Part shown: positions 1-8,709 of the stretch, piece after piece | Position numbering within the stretch: the stretch's first letter is position 1 | Layout: the number at the start of each line of letters is the position of its first letter | Source: Pannonibacter carbonis | GTDB lineage: Bacteria; Pseudomonadota; Alphaproteobacteria; Rhizobiales; Stappiaceae | Direction of reading: 5' to 3' | DNA: 64,000 nucleotides | Assembly: GCF_003012935.1 (NCBI RefSeq) | Contig: NZ_PUDR01000015.1 | Coordinates: 1-64,000 of the forward strand | The notes under the pieces: generated by a model | What the model was told of the DNA's origin: nothing | The model's input: only the letters and a program-made list of their open reading frames with translations | Database searches by the model: none | Position numbers and translations under genes: made by a program

Positions 1-356
1 GTCCGCCTGTATGTAACGACGCCTCAGGACCTTGGCCGCCATTGACCAGTTCGGCAAGGTCCTGACACGGACTGTACCGCCAAACCCGGCATCAAAGCCA
101 TCGCAAAGCAGCCCCATCCCAACCCCATCCTTCGTCATGCCATGGCTCGACCATGGCATCCATGCCGTTCCCCATCCCCTCGACAGGCCCAACGATCGGC
201 CCCACGACCGACCTCCCGACGCCCCTCCGTCACCGCTCGCACAGCAGCAGTGTGCCACGTTGCGGTGCGCTCACCTTGAAGTTGGCGCAAAAGGTCAATA
301 GGTGTGTGCAAGCGGGCCGCGCCTCCCTTGCGGCTCCAGCTGACCAGGAGCGTGTC
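1..356. other. Left-edge stretch without a supported gene
   Basis: I see no convincing coding sequence here. Open frames exist, but they have proline-rich, low-quality translations and no ribosome binding site. The stretch carries one copy of a dispersed palindromic repeat at 136-171, listed separately. The upstream gene, if any, lies outside the window. Confidence 0.5.
136..171 (-). repeat. Isolated copy of the 36-nt hairpin element
   Basis: Read on the minus strand, these 36 bases match the second hairpin of the large repeat units at 45857-45892, 46104-46139 and 48004-48039. The core is an inverted repeat of TGCCATGG around a 5-base loop. Its presence 45 kb away shows that this part of the unit is dispersed in the genome and is not only a local duplication. 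Confidence 0.75.
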
Positions 357-647
357 ATGAACCAGGGCCCGAACAGGTTTCTCGACGAATTCGCAAAGCT
401 GATGACGGACGCCGCCGGTGTCGCGCAGGGCGCACGCCGCGAGGTGGAAACAGCCTTCCGCGCGCAGGCCGAACGCTTCCTCTCGGACATGGACATCGTC
501 AAGCGCGAGGACTTTGACGTCGCCCGCGACATGGCCGTGCGGGCGCTGGACCGGATCGACGCACTGGAAGCGCGGATCGCCGATCTTGAGGCCAGGCTTG
601 CCGAAGCTCAGGCCAAGAGCGCGCGCAAGACCAAGACCGAAGACTGA
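357..647 (+). CDS. UbiK-like accessory factor (BMFP domain protein)
   Basis: A 96-residue acidic protein that opens MNQGPNRFLDEFAKL and ends in a heptad-patterned helix (about residues 60-85, with the run ALEARIADLEARLAEAQ) typical of the trimeric coiled coil of BMFP/YqiC/UbiK proteins. UbiK proteins assist aerobic ubiquinone synthesis and can bind membranes. The ATG at 357 was chosen because AGGAG lies seven bases upstream and the conserved family start falls here. The short size fits the family. It stands alone, since the next gene starts 250 bases later behind its own promoter-like sequence. The function is inferred from family resemblance. Confidence 0.8.
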   Translation: MNQGPNRFLDEFAKLMTDAAGVAQGARREVETAFRAQAERFLSDMDIVKREDFDVARDMAVRALDRIDALEARIADLEARLAEAQAKSARKTKTED

Positions 648-725
648 TCCCGGGAGGGCAGGGCGTGCGGACTTGCTCAAAATGTCCGCTCGTCCACAAG
701 AATTGATCAAGAATGACCGGCGCTT

Positions 726-755
726 TTGTACTGCAATTGCGAAGGAACCTTATAT
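726..755 (+). promoter_or_regulatory. Candidate promoter for ybjN-like gene and proC
   Basis: A TTGTAC hexamer (726-731) and a TTATAT hexamer (750-755) are separated by 18 bases. This is a reasonable housekeeping-type promoter that would give a leader of about 135 bases before the ATG at 897. It is judged by eye only. Confidence 0.35.
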
Positions 756-896
756 TCTGATTCTAAACAGGGAATCGTCCACGCGCCGGACAAGGGCCAA
801 AGATGCCGCTCTGGTGCCCTGCTGAACATGGGACTGTCCTGCTGGACCGGTGGCGTCCTGCCCCGGCTTCGGCGGCCCGCAACGGAGAGGATCGAC

Positions 897-1397
897 ATGA
901 GCCTCATCGAGTTCGAATTCGAGCGTCCCGGCAATCCCGTCGACATGATCGAACAAGTCGCAGCCCTGAATGACTGGGCTTTCGAGCGGTCTGGTGAAGA
1001 CGAGATTTCTATCTCCATCGGCGGCAGCTGGAGTGATTACCACGTCTCCTTCTCGTGGATGGAAGAGCTGGAATCGCTGCACCTCGCCTGCGCCTTCGAC
1101 CTCAAGGTGACCGAGCCGCGCAAGACCGAGATTGTCCGGCTGCTGGCTCTCATCAACGAGCAGATGTGGATGGGACACTTCGATTTGTGGAGCCGCGAGA
1201 ACATGATCATGTTCCGCCAGTCCCTGTTGCTGGCCGGCGGGGCGGAAGCCTCCAGCGCCCAGATTGAAGGCATGCTGGCCAATGCGCTGGAATGCTGCGA
1301 GCGCTACTATCAGGCCTTCCAGTTCGTCGTCTGGGCCGGCAAGAGCGCCACTGAAGCTGTCAACACAGCCCTGTTTGAGACCGCAGGAGAAGCATGA
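897..1397 (+). CDS. YbjN domain-containing protein
   Basis: A 166-residue protein matching the YbjN family (type III secretion chaperone-like fold), a family of cytosolic proteins of poorly known role linked in enterobacteria to motility and stress responses. The middle carries alternating hydrophobic strands around DEISISIGGSWSDYHVSFSW, then two helices with MWMGHFDLW, a stretch typical of alphaproteobacterial members. The start at 897 follows GGAGAGG at a good distance. The stop overlaps the proC start by four bases (ATGA), so the two genes are almost certainly cotranscribed and translationally coupled. Confidence 0.85.
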   Translation: MSLIEFEFERPGNPVDMIEQVAALNDWAFERSGEDEISISIGGSWSDYHVSFSWMEELESLHLACAFDLKVTEPRKTEIVRLLALINEQMWMGHFDLWSRENMIMFRQSLLLAGGAEASSAQIEGMLANALECCERYYQAFQFVVWAGKSATEAVNTALFETAGEA

Positions 1398-2212
1398 GAT
1401 TTTCAAAAGAGCGCCCGTTCCTGATCGTCGGGGCGGGCAAGATGGGTGGCGCGATGCTCGCGGGCTGGATGGCACGCGGCATCGACGCTGCAAGCCTCCT
1501 GGTCATTGACCCGAACCCGTCCGACAGCCTCAAGGCCTTTTTGGGCGAACATGGCATCGCCCATGCTCCGGCCGCGCCTGAGGGCGTTCAGGCGGCCCTG
1601 GTCCTCATCGCGGTCAAACCGCAGATCATGGGCTCGGTCCTGCCGTCTCTTCGTCCGGCGGTTGCTCCCGACACCCTCGTCCTCTCGGTTGCGGCCGGAA
1701 CACCGGTCAGCACCTTTGAGGCAGCCTTCGGACCCGTCCCGGTCGTGCGCGCCATGCCCAACACTCCGGCGATGGTCGGGCGCGGCATCACCGCGCTCTA
1801 TCCGACACCGTCGGTCACAGCCGCTGATCGCGAGATGGTTGGTTCGCTCCTGTCCGCCGTCGGGACCGTCGAGTGGCTCACCTCGGAAGACCAGATCGAT
1901 CTCGTCACCGCCGTTTCCGGATCCGGGCCGGCCTATGTCTTCCTGCTGGCCGAGTGCCTTGCCGAGGCTGGCCGCAAGGCCGGGCTGCCGGCGGAGCTTG
2001 CCGCCCGGCTCGCCGAGGCGACCGTCACCGGGGCAGGGGAACTGATGTTCCAGTCCGAGGATGCGCCTTCGACGCTGCGGCAGAACGTCACCTCTCCCAA
2101 TGGCACGACTGCAGCTGCCCTGTCGGTTCTGATGGGGTCGGAGGGGCTGCAGCCGTTGATGGATGCCGCGGTTCAGGCTGCCGCCCGCCGGGCACGCGAG
2201 CTTGCTGGCTGA
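1394..2212 (+). CDS. proC: Pyrroline-5-carboxylate reductase
   Basis: A 272-residue enzyme of the last step of proline synthesis, reducing 1-pyrroline-5-carboxylate to proline with NAD(P)H in the cytosol. The N-terminal Rossmann motif VGAGKMGG sits at residues 12-19, the segment VRAMPNTPAMVG binds substrate, and the C-terminal signature TSPNGTTAAAL is intact. The length is standard. It overlaps the upstream ybjN-like gene by four bases and is followed by a strong terminator, so it ends the operon. Confidence 0.95.
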   Translation: MRFSKERPFLIVGAGKMGGAMLAGWMARGIDAASLLVIDPNPSDSLKAFLGEHGIAHAPAAPEGVQAALVLIAVKPQIMGSVLPSLRPAVAPDTLVLSVAAGTPVSTFEAAFGPVPVVRAMPNTPAMVGRGITALYPTPSVTAADREMVGSLLSAVGTVEWLTSEDQIDLVTAVSGSGPAYVFLLAECLAEAGRKAGLPAELAARLAEATVTGAGELMFQSEDAPSTLRQNVTSPNGTTAAALSVLMGSEGLQPLMDAAVQAAARRARELAG

Positions 2213-2251
2213 ATTCTCCCGTTTTGTCCGGCTTTGACCCGAAATTGTCGC

Positions 2252-2281
2252 AAAAAGGGCAGCCCGCGCGCTGCCCTTTTT
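2252..2281 (+). terminator. Rho-independent terminator after proC
   Basis: An 11-base stem (AAAAAGGGCAG paired with CTGCCCTTTTT) closes an 8-base GC loop and runs into a T tract. It lies 40 bases after the proC stop. Confidence 0.85.
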
Positions 2282-2400
2282 CATGCCCTGCGCCAGAGGG
2301 CGCCAGAGGGCGGGAGAGGCGCCGGGCTTTGCCTTTTCACGCCCGGCTCCTACATTACCAAGGCGACCGTTCCTGTTGTGCCCAGCAAGGAGACACGCTG

Positions 2401-3132
2401 ATGTCTGCTGCAAAATCTGCCAAGCCCACCGCCCCGGATCTGCGCGAGCAGGCTGTGGACACGCTGTTCCGGCTGCTGGAATCCCATGATTTCAAGGACA
2501 TAAGCCTCCCTGACGTTGCGCGGGAAGCTGGCATGCGCCTCAGCGAACTGCGCAGCGCTGTCGGCTCGAAGCTCGAGATCCTGCAGGCCTTTGCCGCCCG
2601 CATCGACGGTAAGGTGCTGGATGATCTGGACGAGGACATGAGCGACCAGCCGGCCCGCGATCGCCTGTTCGACGTCCTGATGTCGTGGCTCGACATGCTG
2701 TCGCCCTATCGTAAGGCCCTGAAAAATCTCAAGAACTCCATGCGCCGCGATCCTGCGCTGGCCCTCGCCCTGAACCGCATTGCCCTGCGTTCCCACGGTT
2801 GGATGCTGAGTGCGGCCGGCATCGAGGTGCCGGGCATCAAGGGGGCTATCCTCTTGCAAGGACTTGCGATTTCCTTTGCGCGCGTGGTCGATGTGTTCCT
2901 CGACGAGGAAGACCCCGGTCTGCCCCGCACCATGGCCGCACTCGACCGCGAACTCGACCGGGGTGAGGGCTGGATGCAGCGCCTCGACGGGGTCGAGCGT
3001 ATGGCGAAACCCTTCGTCGACGGCCTGTGCCGTCTCGCCGAAAAGCGCGCAAGGCGGCGGGCGAAACGTCAGGAGGAGGCCGATGGCGAGCCTGATCCTG
3101 ACGCGGCGCAGCCGGTGACACCTCTGACCTAA
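2401..3132 (+). CDS. TetR-like transcriptional regulator
   Basis: A 243-residue protein whose first 65 residues form a TetR-type helix-turn-helix (DISLPDVAREAGMRLSELR, then the recognition helix and SKLEILQAFA). The rest is a helical ligand or dimer domain of a type common in alphaproteobacteria, with a basic tail (EKRARRRAKRQEE). The recognition segment lacks the usual Y-x-H-F of TetR proteins. The start at 2401 follows an AAGGAGA sequence and a terminator, so it has its own promoter. Neighbours do not reveal its target. Confidence 0.75.
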   Translation: MSAAKSAKPTAPDLREQAVDTLFRLLESHDFKDISLPDVAREAGMRLSELRSAVGSKLEILQAFAARIDGKVLDDLDEDMSDQPARDRLFDVLMSWLDMLSPYRKALKNLKNSMRRDPALALALNRIALRSHGWMLSAAGIEVPGIKGAILLQGLAISFARVVDVFLDEEDPGLPRTMAALDRELDRGEGWMQRLDGVERMAKPFVDGLCRLAEKRARRRAKRQEEADGEPDPDAAQPVTPLT

Positions 3133-3207
3133 GTACCCGATTTTGCTTGTCTTGGCGGACCAGCGCAGGCAGGCTGAGTGTCCTGCCTGTTCTTGCTGGT
3201 TCCTGCC

Positions 3208-3570
3208 ATGTCCGCATCATCCAAAGGGCCGTCGAGCCCGATCACATTCGATGATTTCCTCAAGGTCGACATTCGCGTTGGCCAGATCGTCGAGGCTGAA
3301 ACCTTCCCCGAAGCCCGCAAACCGGCCTTCAAGCTCCGGATCGATTTCGGGCCGGACATCGGCGTGAAACGGTCCTCGGCCCAGATCACAAAGCACTACA
3401 CGCCAGAAACACTGATCGGGCGCCGGGTGCTTGCCGTGGTCAATTTCCCGCCGCGCCAGATTGGTCCGGTGATGTCCGAGGTCCTGACACTTGGCGTGCC
3501 GGACGAAGCTGGCGAGGTGGTGCTGATCGTCCCTGACAAGGACGTGCCGCTGGGTGGCCGTCTTTATTGA
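3208..3570 (+). CDS. CsaA-like tRNA-binding protein
   Basis: A 120-residue single OB-fold protein of the EMAP/CsaA type. It has VDIRVGQIVEAE near the N terminus, KRSSAQITKHYTPETLIGRRVLAVVNFPPRQI in the middle (read in parts), and the GEVVLIVPDK strand near the end. The family binds tRNA and has been described as a chaperone in Bacillus. The ATG at 3208 matches the usual family start. An upstream in-frame start at 3178 would add ten hydrophobic residues and is less likely. No strong ribosome binding site is visible. Confidence 0.85.
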   Translation: MSASSKGPSSPITFDDFLKVDIRVGQIVEAETFPEARKPAFKLRIDFGPDIGVKRSSAQITKHYTPETLIGRRVLAVVNFPPRQIGPVMSEVLTLGVPDEAGEVVLIVPDKDVPLGGRLY

Positions 3571-3599
3571 ATTGATAATAATTTCAATATTTTGATATG

Positions 3600-5021
3600 T
3601 CAGCCCGGGATCCGGAACCGGGCTCGCAGGCCGCCGAGCGGGCTGTCTTCCAGCTGGATGTCACCGCCATGGCTGCGGGCAATGTCCCGCGCGATGGCGA
3701 GCCCCAGACCACTGCCGCCTTCGTCCTGGTTGCGAGCTTCGTCGAGCCGGTAGAAGGGCCGGAACACGTTTTCGCGTTCGTGGACGGGAATGCCCGGCCC
3801 GTCGTCGTCGATGGTCACGGTCAACCAGCCATCGGCATGACGCCCGGCGATCGTGACGCTGGTGCTGTGCCTTGCGGCGTTGGTCACGAGATTCATCAGC
3901 GAGCGCTTCACCGCATTGCGCCGGAGCAGCACCTCCGGGTCCCCGGTGAAGGTGGAACGCGCTGCTGCCCCGATGATTTCAGCTTCTTCTTCAAGCTCTT
4001 CCAGCATCAGGGACATGTCTGTTTGCTCGACGGTCTCGCCGCCGTCGCCCCGGGCAAAGGCGAGGTAGTCCTCCAGCATGTGCTTCATTTCATTGACGTC
4101 ACGCTTCATTCCCGCCGTCTCCGGCGTATCGCCGAACAGCGCCAGCTGCAGGCGGAAGCGGGTCAGAATGGTGCGCAGGTCATGGCTGACGCCAGCCAGC
4201 ATGGTGGTGCGCTGCTCCAGCTGACGCTCGATGCGCCGCCGCATCTCGATGAAGGCCTGGGCGGCGCGCCGGACTTCGCGGGCGCCGCTGGGGCGGAAGT
4301 CCTCGATTGGCCGACCCTTGCCGAAACTTTCCGCAGCATTGGCGAGGCGCTCGATCGGCCGGATCTGATTGCGCAGGAAAATCATGGCGATAACGATGAG
4401 CACGAGCGACGTGCAGATCATCCAGACCAGAAAGATATGCGAGTTCGAGGCATAGGTCTGGCTCCGCCTTGTCACTACGCGCAACACCTTGTCCTTGAGC
4501 TGAATGCGCAGTTCGACAAAGCGGGACCGGCCGATTGTGTCGATCCAGAACGGCTTGCCGATCCGCTCCGAGATTTCGCGGCTGAGATTGTGGTCGACAA
4601 GGTCGAAATAGGGCTTGGGGCGTGGTGGGGGCAGCGGTTCTGGCGGCAGGACGGTCACCGTCATGTCCAGTGCCCGGCTCCCCATCTCCTCGATCAGCCG
4701 AAAGTCCGCATCTTGTGGATAGTTTTCAAGGACATAGACTACCGCAGCGATCTCGCGCACCACCGCTTCAGATAGCCTGTTTGTGACAAGCTGGTAATGG
4801 CGCTCCATGAAGACGAAGGCGAGGACTGATTGCAGGACGACCATCGGCACGACGATGATCAGCAGCGCCCGGGTATAAAGCCCTTTCGGCATGTAGCGGT
4901 ACAGGCCGCCTGCCAGCAGGCGGTAAGGCGCGCCGGCGAGCAGGAGGCTGGACTGGAACAGACCGGTCTTCTTCGCCGTATCAGTTGGTTCGCCGGGGCC
5001 GGCTTTGTCGGGGTCAGTCAC
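3600..5021 (-). CDS. Sensor histidine kinase partner of the PetR-like regulator
   Basis: A 473-residue membrane kinase with transmembrane segments near residues 52-72 and 196-217, a periplasmic domain between them, a HAMP linker, the phosphoacceptor His280 in GVSHDLRTILTRF, the N box with Asn377/Asn381, and G boxes DDDGPGIP (405-412) and GGSGLGL (435-441). The H box has isoleucine where EnvZ-type kinases usually have proline. I chose the GTG at 5021 because it overlaps the response regulator stop by eight bases, which suggests translational coupling; longer in-frame starts would overlap the regulator by over 100 bases. Third gene of the MarR-regulator-kinase operon. Confidence 0.88.
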   Translation of the reverse strand: MTDPDKAGPGEPTDTAKKTGLFQSSLLLAGAPYRLLAGGLYRYMPKGLYTRALLIIVVPMVVLQSVLAFVFMERHYQLVTNRLSEAVVREIAAVVYVLENYPQDADFRLIEEMGSRALDMTVTVLPPEPLPPPRPKPYFDLVDHNLSREISERIGKPFWIDTIGRSRFVELRIQLKDKVLRVVTRRSQTYASNSHIFLVWMICTSLVLIVIAMIFLRNQIRPIERLANAAESFGKGRPIEDFRPSGAREVRRAAQAFIEMRRRIERQLEQRTTMLAGVSHDLRTILTRFRLQLALFGDTPETAGMKRDVNEMKHMLEDYLAFARGDGGETVEQTDMSLMLEELEEEAEIIGAAARSTFTGDPEVLLRRNAVKRSLMNLVTNAARHSTSVTIAGRHADGWLTVTIDDDGPGIPVHERENVFRPFYRLDEARNQDEGGSGLGLAIARDIARSHGGDIQLEDSPLGGLRARFRIPG

Positions 5022-5709
5022 AGGCAAGGCGGTAACCGATCCCGCGCACGGTTTGCAGATAAACCGGGTTGGCCGGATCATCCTCGATCTTGCGCCGCAG
5101 GCGGTTGATCTGCACGTCCACAGTCCGTTCGCCCAGGCCGCTGTCATCGCCGACGATCTTGTGACGGGGGACGGTGGCGCCCGGTTGATCGGCGAATATG
5201 TTGAGGATCTGCTTCTCCCGGTCCGTCAGCCGCATCAAATCGTCGCCGCGCCGCAATTCGCCGCGTTCGGTCAAATAGGTAAAGGGCCCGAAGCGGATCT
5301 CCGCCGCCCGTTCGCTGCGCCGTGGCCCGCCTCGGCGCAGGATGGCGGCTATGCGCAGCATCAGTTCCCGCGGTTCGAATGGCTTGGGCAGATAATCGTC
5401 CGCACCGGCCTCCAGCCCGGCAATCCGGTCTTCCGCCTCTGAGCGGGCTGTCAGCATGATGATCGGAACCGGATTGTCATGTCGCAGGGACGCGGCGAGG
5501 TCCAGCCCGCTCTCGCCCGGCATCATGATGTCGAGGATCAGCAGATCGAAATCGAGGCCAGTCATGCAGCGTCGTGCTTCCGCTGCATTGGCAGCCGTCG
5601 TGACCCGGTAGCCGTCCTCACGCAGAACCCGGCCCAGCAGCTCGCGGATCCGGCTATCGTCGTCGACGAGCAGGAGATGCGGCGCATTGTCGTCGGGTGC
5701 TTTGGGCAT
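5014..5709 (-). CDS. petR: OmpR-family response regulator, PetR-like
   Basis: A 231-residue regulator with a receiver domain (acidic pocket Asp16-18, phosphoacceptor Asp60 in LLILDIMMPGESG, Thr87, Lys108) and a winged-helix DNA-binding domain (about 125-231, ending VDVQINRLRRKIE and VRGIGYRLA). A MarR gene directly upstream, ending 3 bases before this start, matches the petP-petR pair of Rhodobacter capsulatus, where both are needed for normal growth and cytochrome bc1 expression. The symbol rests on this arrangement and on the receiver sequence. It lies just before the kinase gene, with which it overlaps. Confidence 0.85.
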   Translation of the reverse strand: MPKAPDDNAPHLLLVDDDSRIRELLGRVLREDGYRVTTAANAAEARRCMTGLDFDLLILDIMMPGESGLDLAASLRHDNPVPIIMLTARSEAEDRIAGLEAGADDYLPKPFEPRELMLRIAAILRRGGPRRSERAAEIRFGPFTYLTERGELRRGDDLMRLTDREKQILNIFADQPGATVPRHKIVGDDSGLGERTVDVQINRLRRKIEDDPANPVYLQTVRGIGYRLACD

Positions 5710-5712
5710 GAT

Positions 5713-6327
5713 CTAGGTCTCGCTGCTGTCTTCAACCTGCCTTGCGGCGTCCTGCACCCGGCACAGGGCGGCAGGTCCGAGCATGCGGCCGACTTCCGGT
5801 CGCAGGTCCGGATCGATCATCTGGAACAGGAAGCGTCGAACGACCTCAGCGCCCGTGTCAGGCAGGGCTTCAATGGCCGCGTCGATGCGCCGGGCCTGCA
5901 TTGCGGCAAGCTTTCCGGCAAGTGCCTGTCCCTTTTCAGTGGTGTGCAACAGCCGTTGCCGCCGGTCGAGCGGGCCTGGTCGCTGGTCGATGAACCCCTC
6001 ATCCACCAGTTGTTTCAGCACACGCCCGAGGCTTTGCTTGGTGATGCGCAGGATCGCAAGCAGGTCGGTGACACGGATGCCCGGATTGCGGTCGACAAAA
6101 TGCAGCACCCGGTGATGCGCCCGGCCGAAGTCAAAATCGGCAAGGACGGTGTCCGGGTCCGCCGTGAAGTCGCGATAGGCAAAAAACAGCAGCTCGATCA
6201 GGTCATACGGGGGAATGCCGTCGGCAGCGTGCTGAACGTCGCGGATGTTTGCGAGCCGTGTTGTCTCGGCCTTGGCCAGCGCGGGGCTGGTGAAACTGGT
6301 CAGGGTCATGAAATCCACGTCAGCCAT
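5713..6327 (-). CDS. petP: MarR-family regulator, PetP-like
   Basis: A 204-residue protein with a MarR winged helix: GIRVTDLLAILRITKQSLGRVLKQL is the DNA-reading part (given here across helices), followed by the wing PGPLDRRQRLLHTTEKG. It leads the three-gene operon with the response regulator and kinase; only three bases separate its stop from the next start. An alternative ATG six codons in (6309) is possible. Naming as PetP is by gene order with PetR and is less certain than the MarR call. Confidence 0.8.
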   Translation of the reverse strand: MADVDFMTLTSFTSPALAKAETTRLANIRDVQHAADGIPPYDLIELLFFAYRDFTADPDTVLADFDFGRAHHRVLHFVDRNPGIRVTDLLAILRITKQSLGRVLKQLVDEGFIDQRPGPLDRRQRLLHTTEKGQALAGKLAAMQARRIDAAIEALPDTGAEVVRRFLFQMIDPDLRPEVGRMLGPAALCRVQDAARQVEDSSET

Positions 6328-6581
6328 GTCGATTTTGTCTGAACCGAGTATTGCCAGTTTCGACGCCGGACGAAAGGTTCAACTGTCTGCAATGCCAATT
6401 GCTTGTGCTGTGCCAGCGGGTTCGACAGGGTTCCTACGAGAAATGCCTGTCGGCGTCTCGTCACATCAGGATACCGATTGTTACGTCAAGGCGCAAAGCC
6501 GCGGCTGGTTAGGTCGACTGGCGCCCCGGGGCTGGTCACGTCCCGGGAGATCTGGACTACGGCTGCGAAAAACGCGGGGCG

Positions 6582-7841
6582 TCAGCTTCCCGGTTTCGGC
6601 GCATGCTGGGTCTGGAACAGTTTTCCGCGTTCCGCGATCAGCACGCAGACCAGCCCGAGCACGCCGTAGCCGGCACAGGCGATGGCGATCGGCCACAGCG
6701 TGCCGTCGAACTGCTGTCCAACAATGAAGCCAAGGATTGCGCCGCCGAGGGTCGTGGTGAAACCGATGACCGATGAGGCTGTACCGGCAATGTCTCCCAG
6801 TGGCTCCATCGACATGGAGTTGAAATTGCCGCCCATGAAGCCGAAGCATGCCATATTGATCGCCATGCAGACGGTGAACAGCGTCAGATCCTGCAAGCCG
6901 ATGGCCTGCATCAGGCATTGCAGCAGGCCGAAAGCGATAAAGGTGAGGACGGCAGCATGCGACAGTCGCCGCATGCCGATGATCGTCACCAGGCGCGAGT
7001 TCATGAAGGAGGCACAGGCCATGGTTATTGCCACGCCGGCAAACACCACCGGGAACCAGACGCCCAGCCCGAAGATGTCGACATAGATCTGCTGCGCCAT
7101 CGAAATGAAGGAAAACAGCGCGCCGAAGATGGCCGTTGTCGCCAGGGTATAGCCAATGCTGAGACGGTTGCTGACCACCCGGCCGTAGGACCGCAGCACC
7201 GGGCGCAGCTTGAGCGGCTGGCGCTGACTGGTCGGGAGTGTCTCCGGCAAACGAAAGGCCGACCAGAGCAGCATCACCACTCCTGCAATCAGGAGCGTGC
7301 TGAAGATCCAGTGCCAGTCGGCGACCAGAAGGATCGCCTGGCCAATCGAGGGGGCAACGATGGGAACGGCCATGAAGATCATCATGACCAGCGACATCAC
7401 CTGGCTCATCCGGCGTCCGGAATAGCAATCGCGGACGACGGAGACGGCCACGACGCGGGTCCCGGCGCACCCGACGCCCTGCAGCAGCCGCGCGACAAGC
7501 AGACCATCCAGCGACTGGCTCACGAGGGCAAGAAAGCTGGCGGCGGCATAAAGGCCGAGACTGCCCAGAATGATGCTGCGGCGGCCAAACCGGTCGGTTA
7601 GCGGCCCGAACAGCAATTGCGCGCCACCGAAGCCGACAAGATAGGCGATCAGGATCTGCTGCCGGTCATTCTCATGCTCGATGTTCAGAGCATTGCCGAT
7701 GTCCGGCAGAGCAGGCAGCATGATGTCCATGGCCAGCGCATTCAGCGCCATCAAGGCGGCAATCATGATGACGAATTCAAGGAAGGACAGGCCCGGATGC
7801 GGCCGGTCATCCGGGCCTGCGGGCCGGATCGGGTCAGTCAT
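6582..7841 (-). CDS. Bcr/CflA-type multidrug exporter (MFS)
   Basis: A 419-residue, 12-helix major facilitator protein of the drug:H+ antiporter-1 class. It has the loop 2-3 motif GPLTDRFGRR, the TM4 segment RLLQGVGCAG with the basic residue typical of drug exporters, and motif C-like glycine-rich helix 5. The start at 7841 (MTDPIRPAG) is preceded by GAGG at a suitable distance. An in-frame upstream extension is proline-rich and unlikely. It runs in the same direction as the moa genes, but 125 bases separate them. Substrate unknown. Confidence 0.87.
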   Translation of the reverse strand: MTDPIRPAGPDDRPHPGLSFLEFVIMIAALMALNALAMDIMLPALPDIGNALNIEHENDRQQILIAYLVGFGGAQLLFGPLTDRFGRRSIILGSLGLYAAASFLALVSQSLDGLLVARLLQGVGCAGTRVVAVSVVRDCYSGRRMSQVMSLVMMIFMAVPIVAPSIGQAILLVADWHWIFSTLLIAGVVMLLWSAFRLPETLPTSQRQPLKLRPVLRSYGRVVSNRLSIGYTLATTAIFGALFSFISMAQQIYVDIFGLGVWFPVVFAGVAITMACASFMNSRLVTIIGMRRLSHAAVLTFIAFGLLQCLMQAIGLQDLTLFTVCMAINMACFGFMGGNFNSMSMEPLGDIAGTASSVIGFTTTLGGAILGFIVGQQFDGTLWPIAIACAGYGVLGLVCVLIAERGKLFQTQHAPKPGS

Positions 7842-7966
7842 GGGATACCTCGGGGGCCCTTGCGGGCGGGGAAAGGACAGATCGCCGCCAGGCGGCGGCA
7901 GATGGACAGAATAGACCAGTCGGTTAGCTTTATGGCATCGACAAGGCTGGGACTGACGAGAGGGGG

Positions 7967-8425
7967 TTACCAACGCGCCAGTCGCGCCTCGTCGCTGTCG
8001 CGTGCGTCAACCCAGTCGCCGCCTACGCCGCTGACCGGGATCTCCTTTTTCCAGAAGGGCGCGCGGGACTTGAGGAAATCCATCAGAAAGTCCGCGGCCT
8101 CGAAAGCTGCTTGCCGATGCGAAGAGGCTGCAGCGACGAAAACGATGTTTTCGCCGGGCGCAATCCGGCCATGCCGATGCAGGACAACCAGGCCAGTGAG
8201 TGGCCAGCGCACGAGCGCCTCTTCGGCGATCCGCGTCAGCTGTGCTTCGGCCATGCCCGGAAAATGCTCGAGTTCCAGTGCGGCAAGACGGCCGCTCTCA
8301 TCGCGGCAAAGGCCAGTGAAGGTCACGAGCGCGCCGACATCGGTGCGGCCATCGGTCAACAGGGCCGCTTCCCGGGCCGGGTCAAAATCCTCGGGCTGCA
8401 CGCGGACGACCAGGCGCGGGCTCAC
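7967..8425 (-). CDS. moaE: Molybdopterin synthase catalytic subunit
   Basis: A 152-residue MoaE that converts cyclic pyranopterin monophosphate to molybdopterin using the thiocarboxylated MoaD. Visible family blocks are GALVTFTGLCRDE, LELEHFPGMAE, the HRHGRIAPGENIVFVAAAS region and FKSRAPFWKKE with the active-site lysine. It starts with GTG one base after the moaD stop, so the two subunits are translationally coupled. The molybdenum enzyme MsrP at the right edge is one possible user of the cofactor. Confidence 0.93.
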   Translation of the reverse strand: MSPRLVVRVQPEDFDPAREAALLTDGRTDVGALVTFTGLCRDESGRLAALELEHFPGMAEAQLTRIAEEALVRWPLTGLVVLHRHGRIAPGENIVFVAAASSHRQAAFEAADFLMDFLKSRAPFWKKEIPVSGVGGDWVDARDSDEARLARW

Positions 8426-8426
8426 G

Positions 8427-8678
8427 TCAGCCCCCTGTCATCGGAGGAAAAAAGGCGATCTCGCGGGCGCCGGCAATGGCGGCATCCGTCTCGACATGCA
8501 CCTGGTCGAGCGCAGCCCGTATGGCGTCGGCATCGGCAAAGGCATGGCCATGCGCATCATCGACGGTCTGCAGCCAGGCGATCACGTCGGCGACTGTTTC
8601 AACTGACGGCGGCAGGTCCACCGTCTCCTGATCGAGGCCGACGCGCTCGCGCACCCAGGCAAAATAGCGGATCAGCAT
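8427..8678 (-). CDS. moaD: Molybdopterin synthase sulfur carrier subunit
   Basis: An 83-residue ubiquitin-like protein starting MLIRYFAWVRERVG and ending in the diglycine tail PPMTGG, which is adenylated and thiocarboxylated to deliver sulfur to MoaE. The ATG at 8678 gives the normal MoaD length; a start further upstream would add 14 residues and reach into pgsA. It sits between pgsA (31 bases upstream) and moaE. Confidence 0.93.
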   Translation of the reverse strand: MLIRYFAWVRERVGLDQETVDLPPSVETVADVIAWLQTVDDAHGHAFADADAIRAALDQVHVETDAAIAGAREIAFFPPMTGG

Positions 8679-8709
8679 GGTTTGGCGTCCTTGTCCGGGT
8701 GCCGGTTGG

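Noticed and set aside
32-301. Plus-strand frame of 89 codons at the left edge
   Set aside because: Proline-rich translation crosses the dispersed palindrome at 136-171 and no ribosome binding site is present.
3597-4775. Long plus-strand frame of 392 codons
   Set aside because: It is the antisense of the histidine kinase gene. High GC gives long shadow frames; no domain or ribosome binding site is seen.
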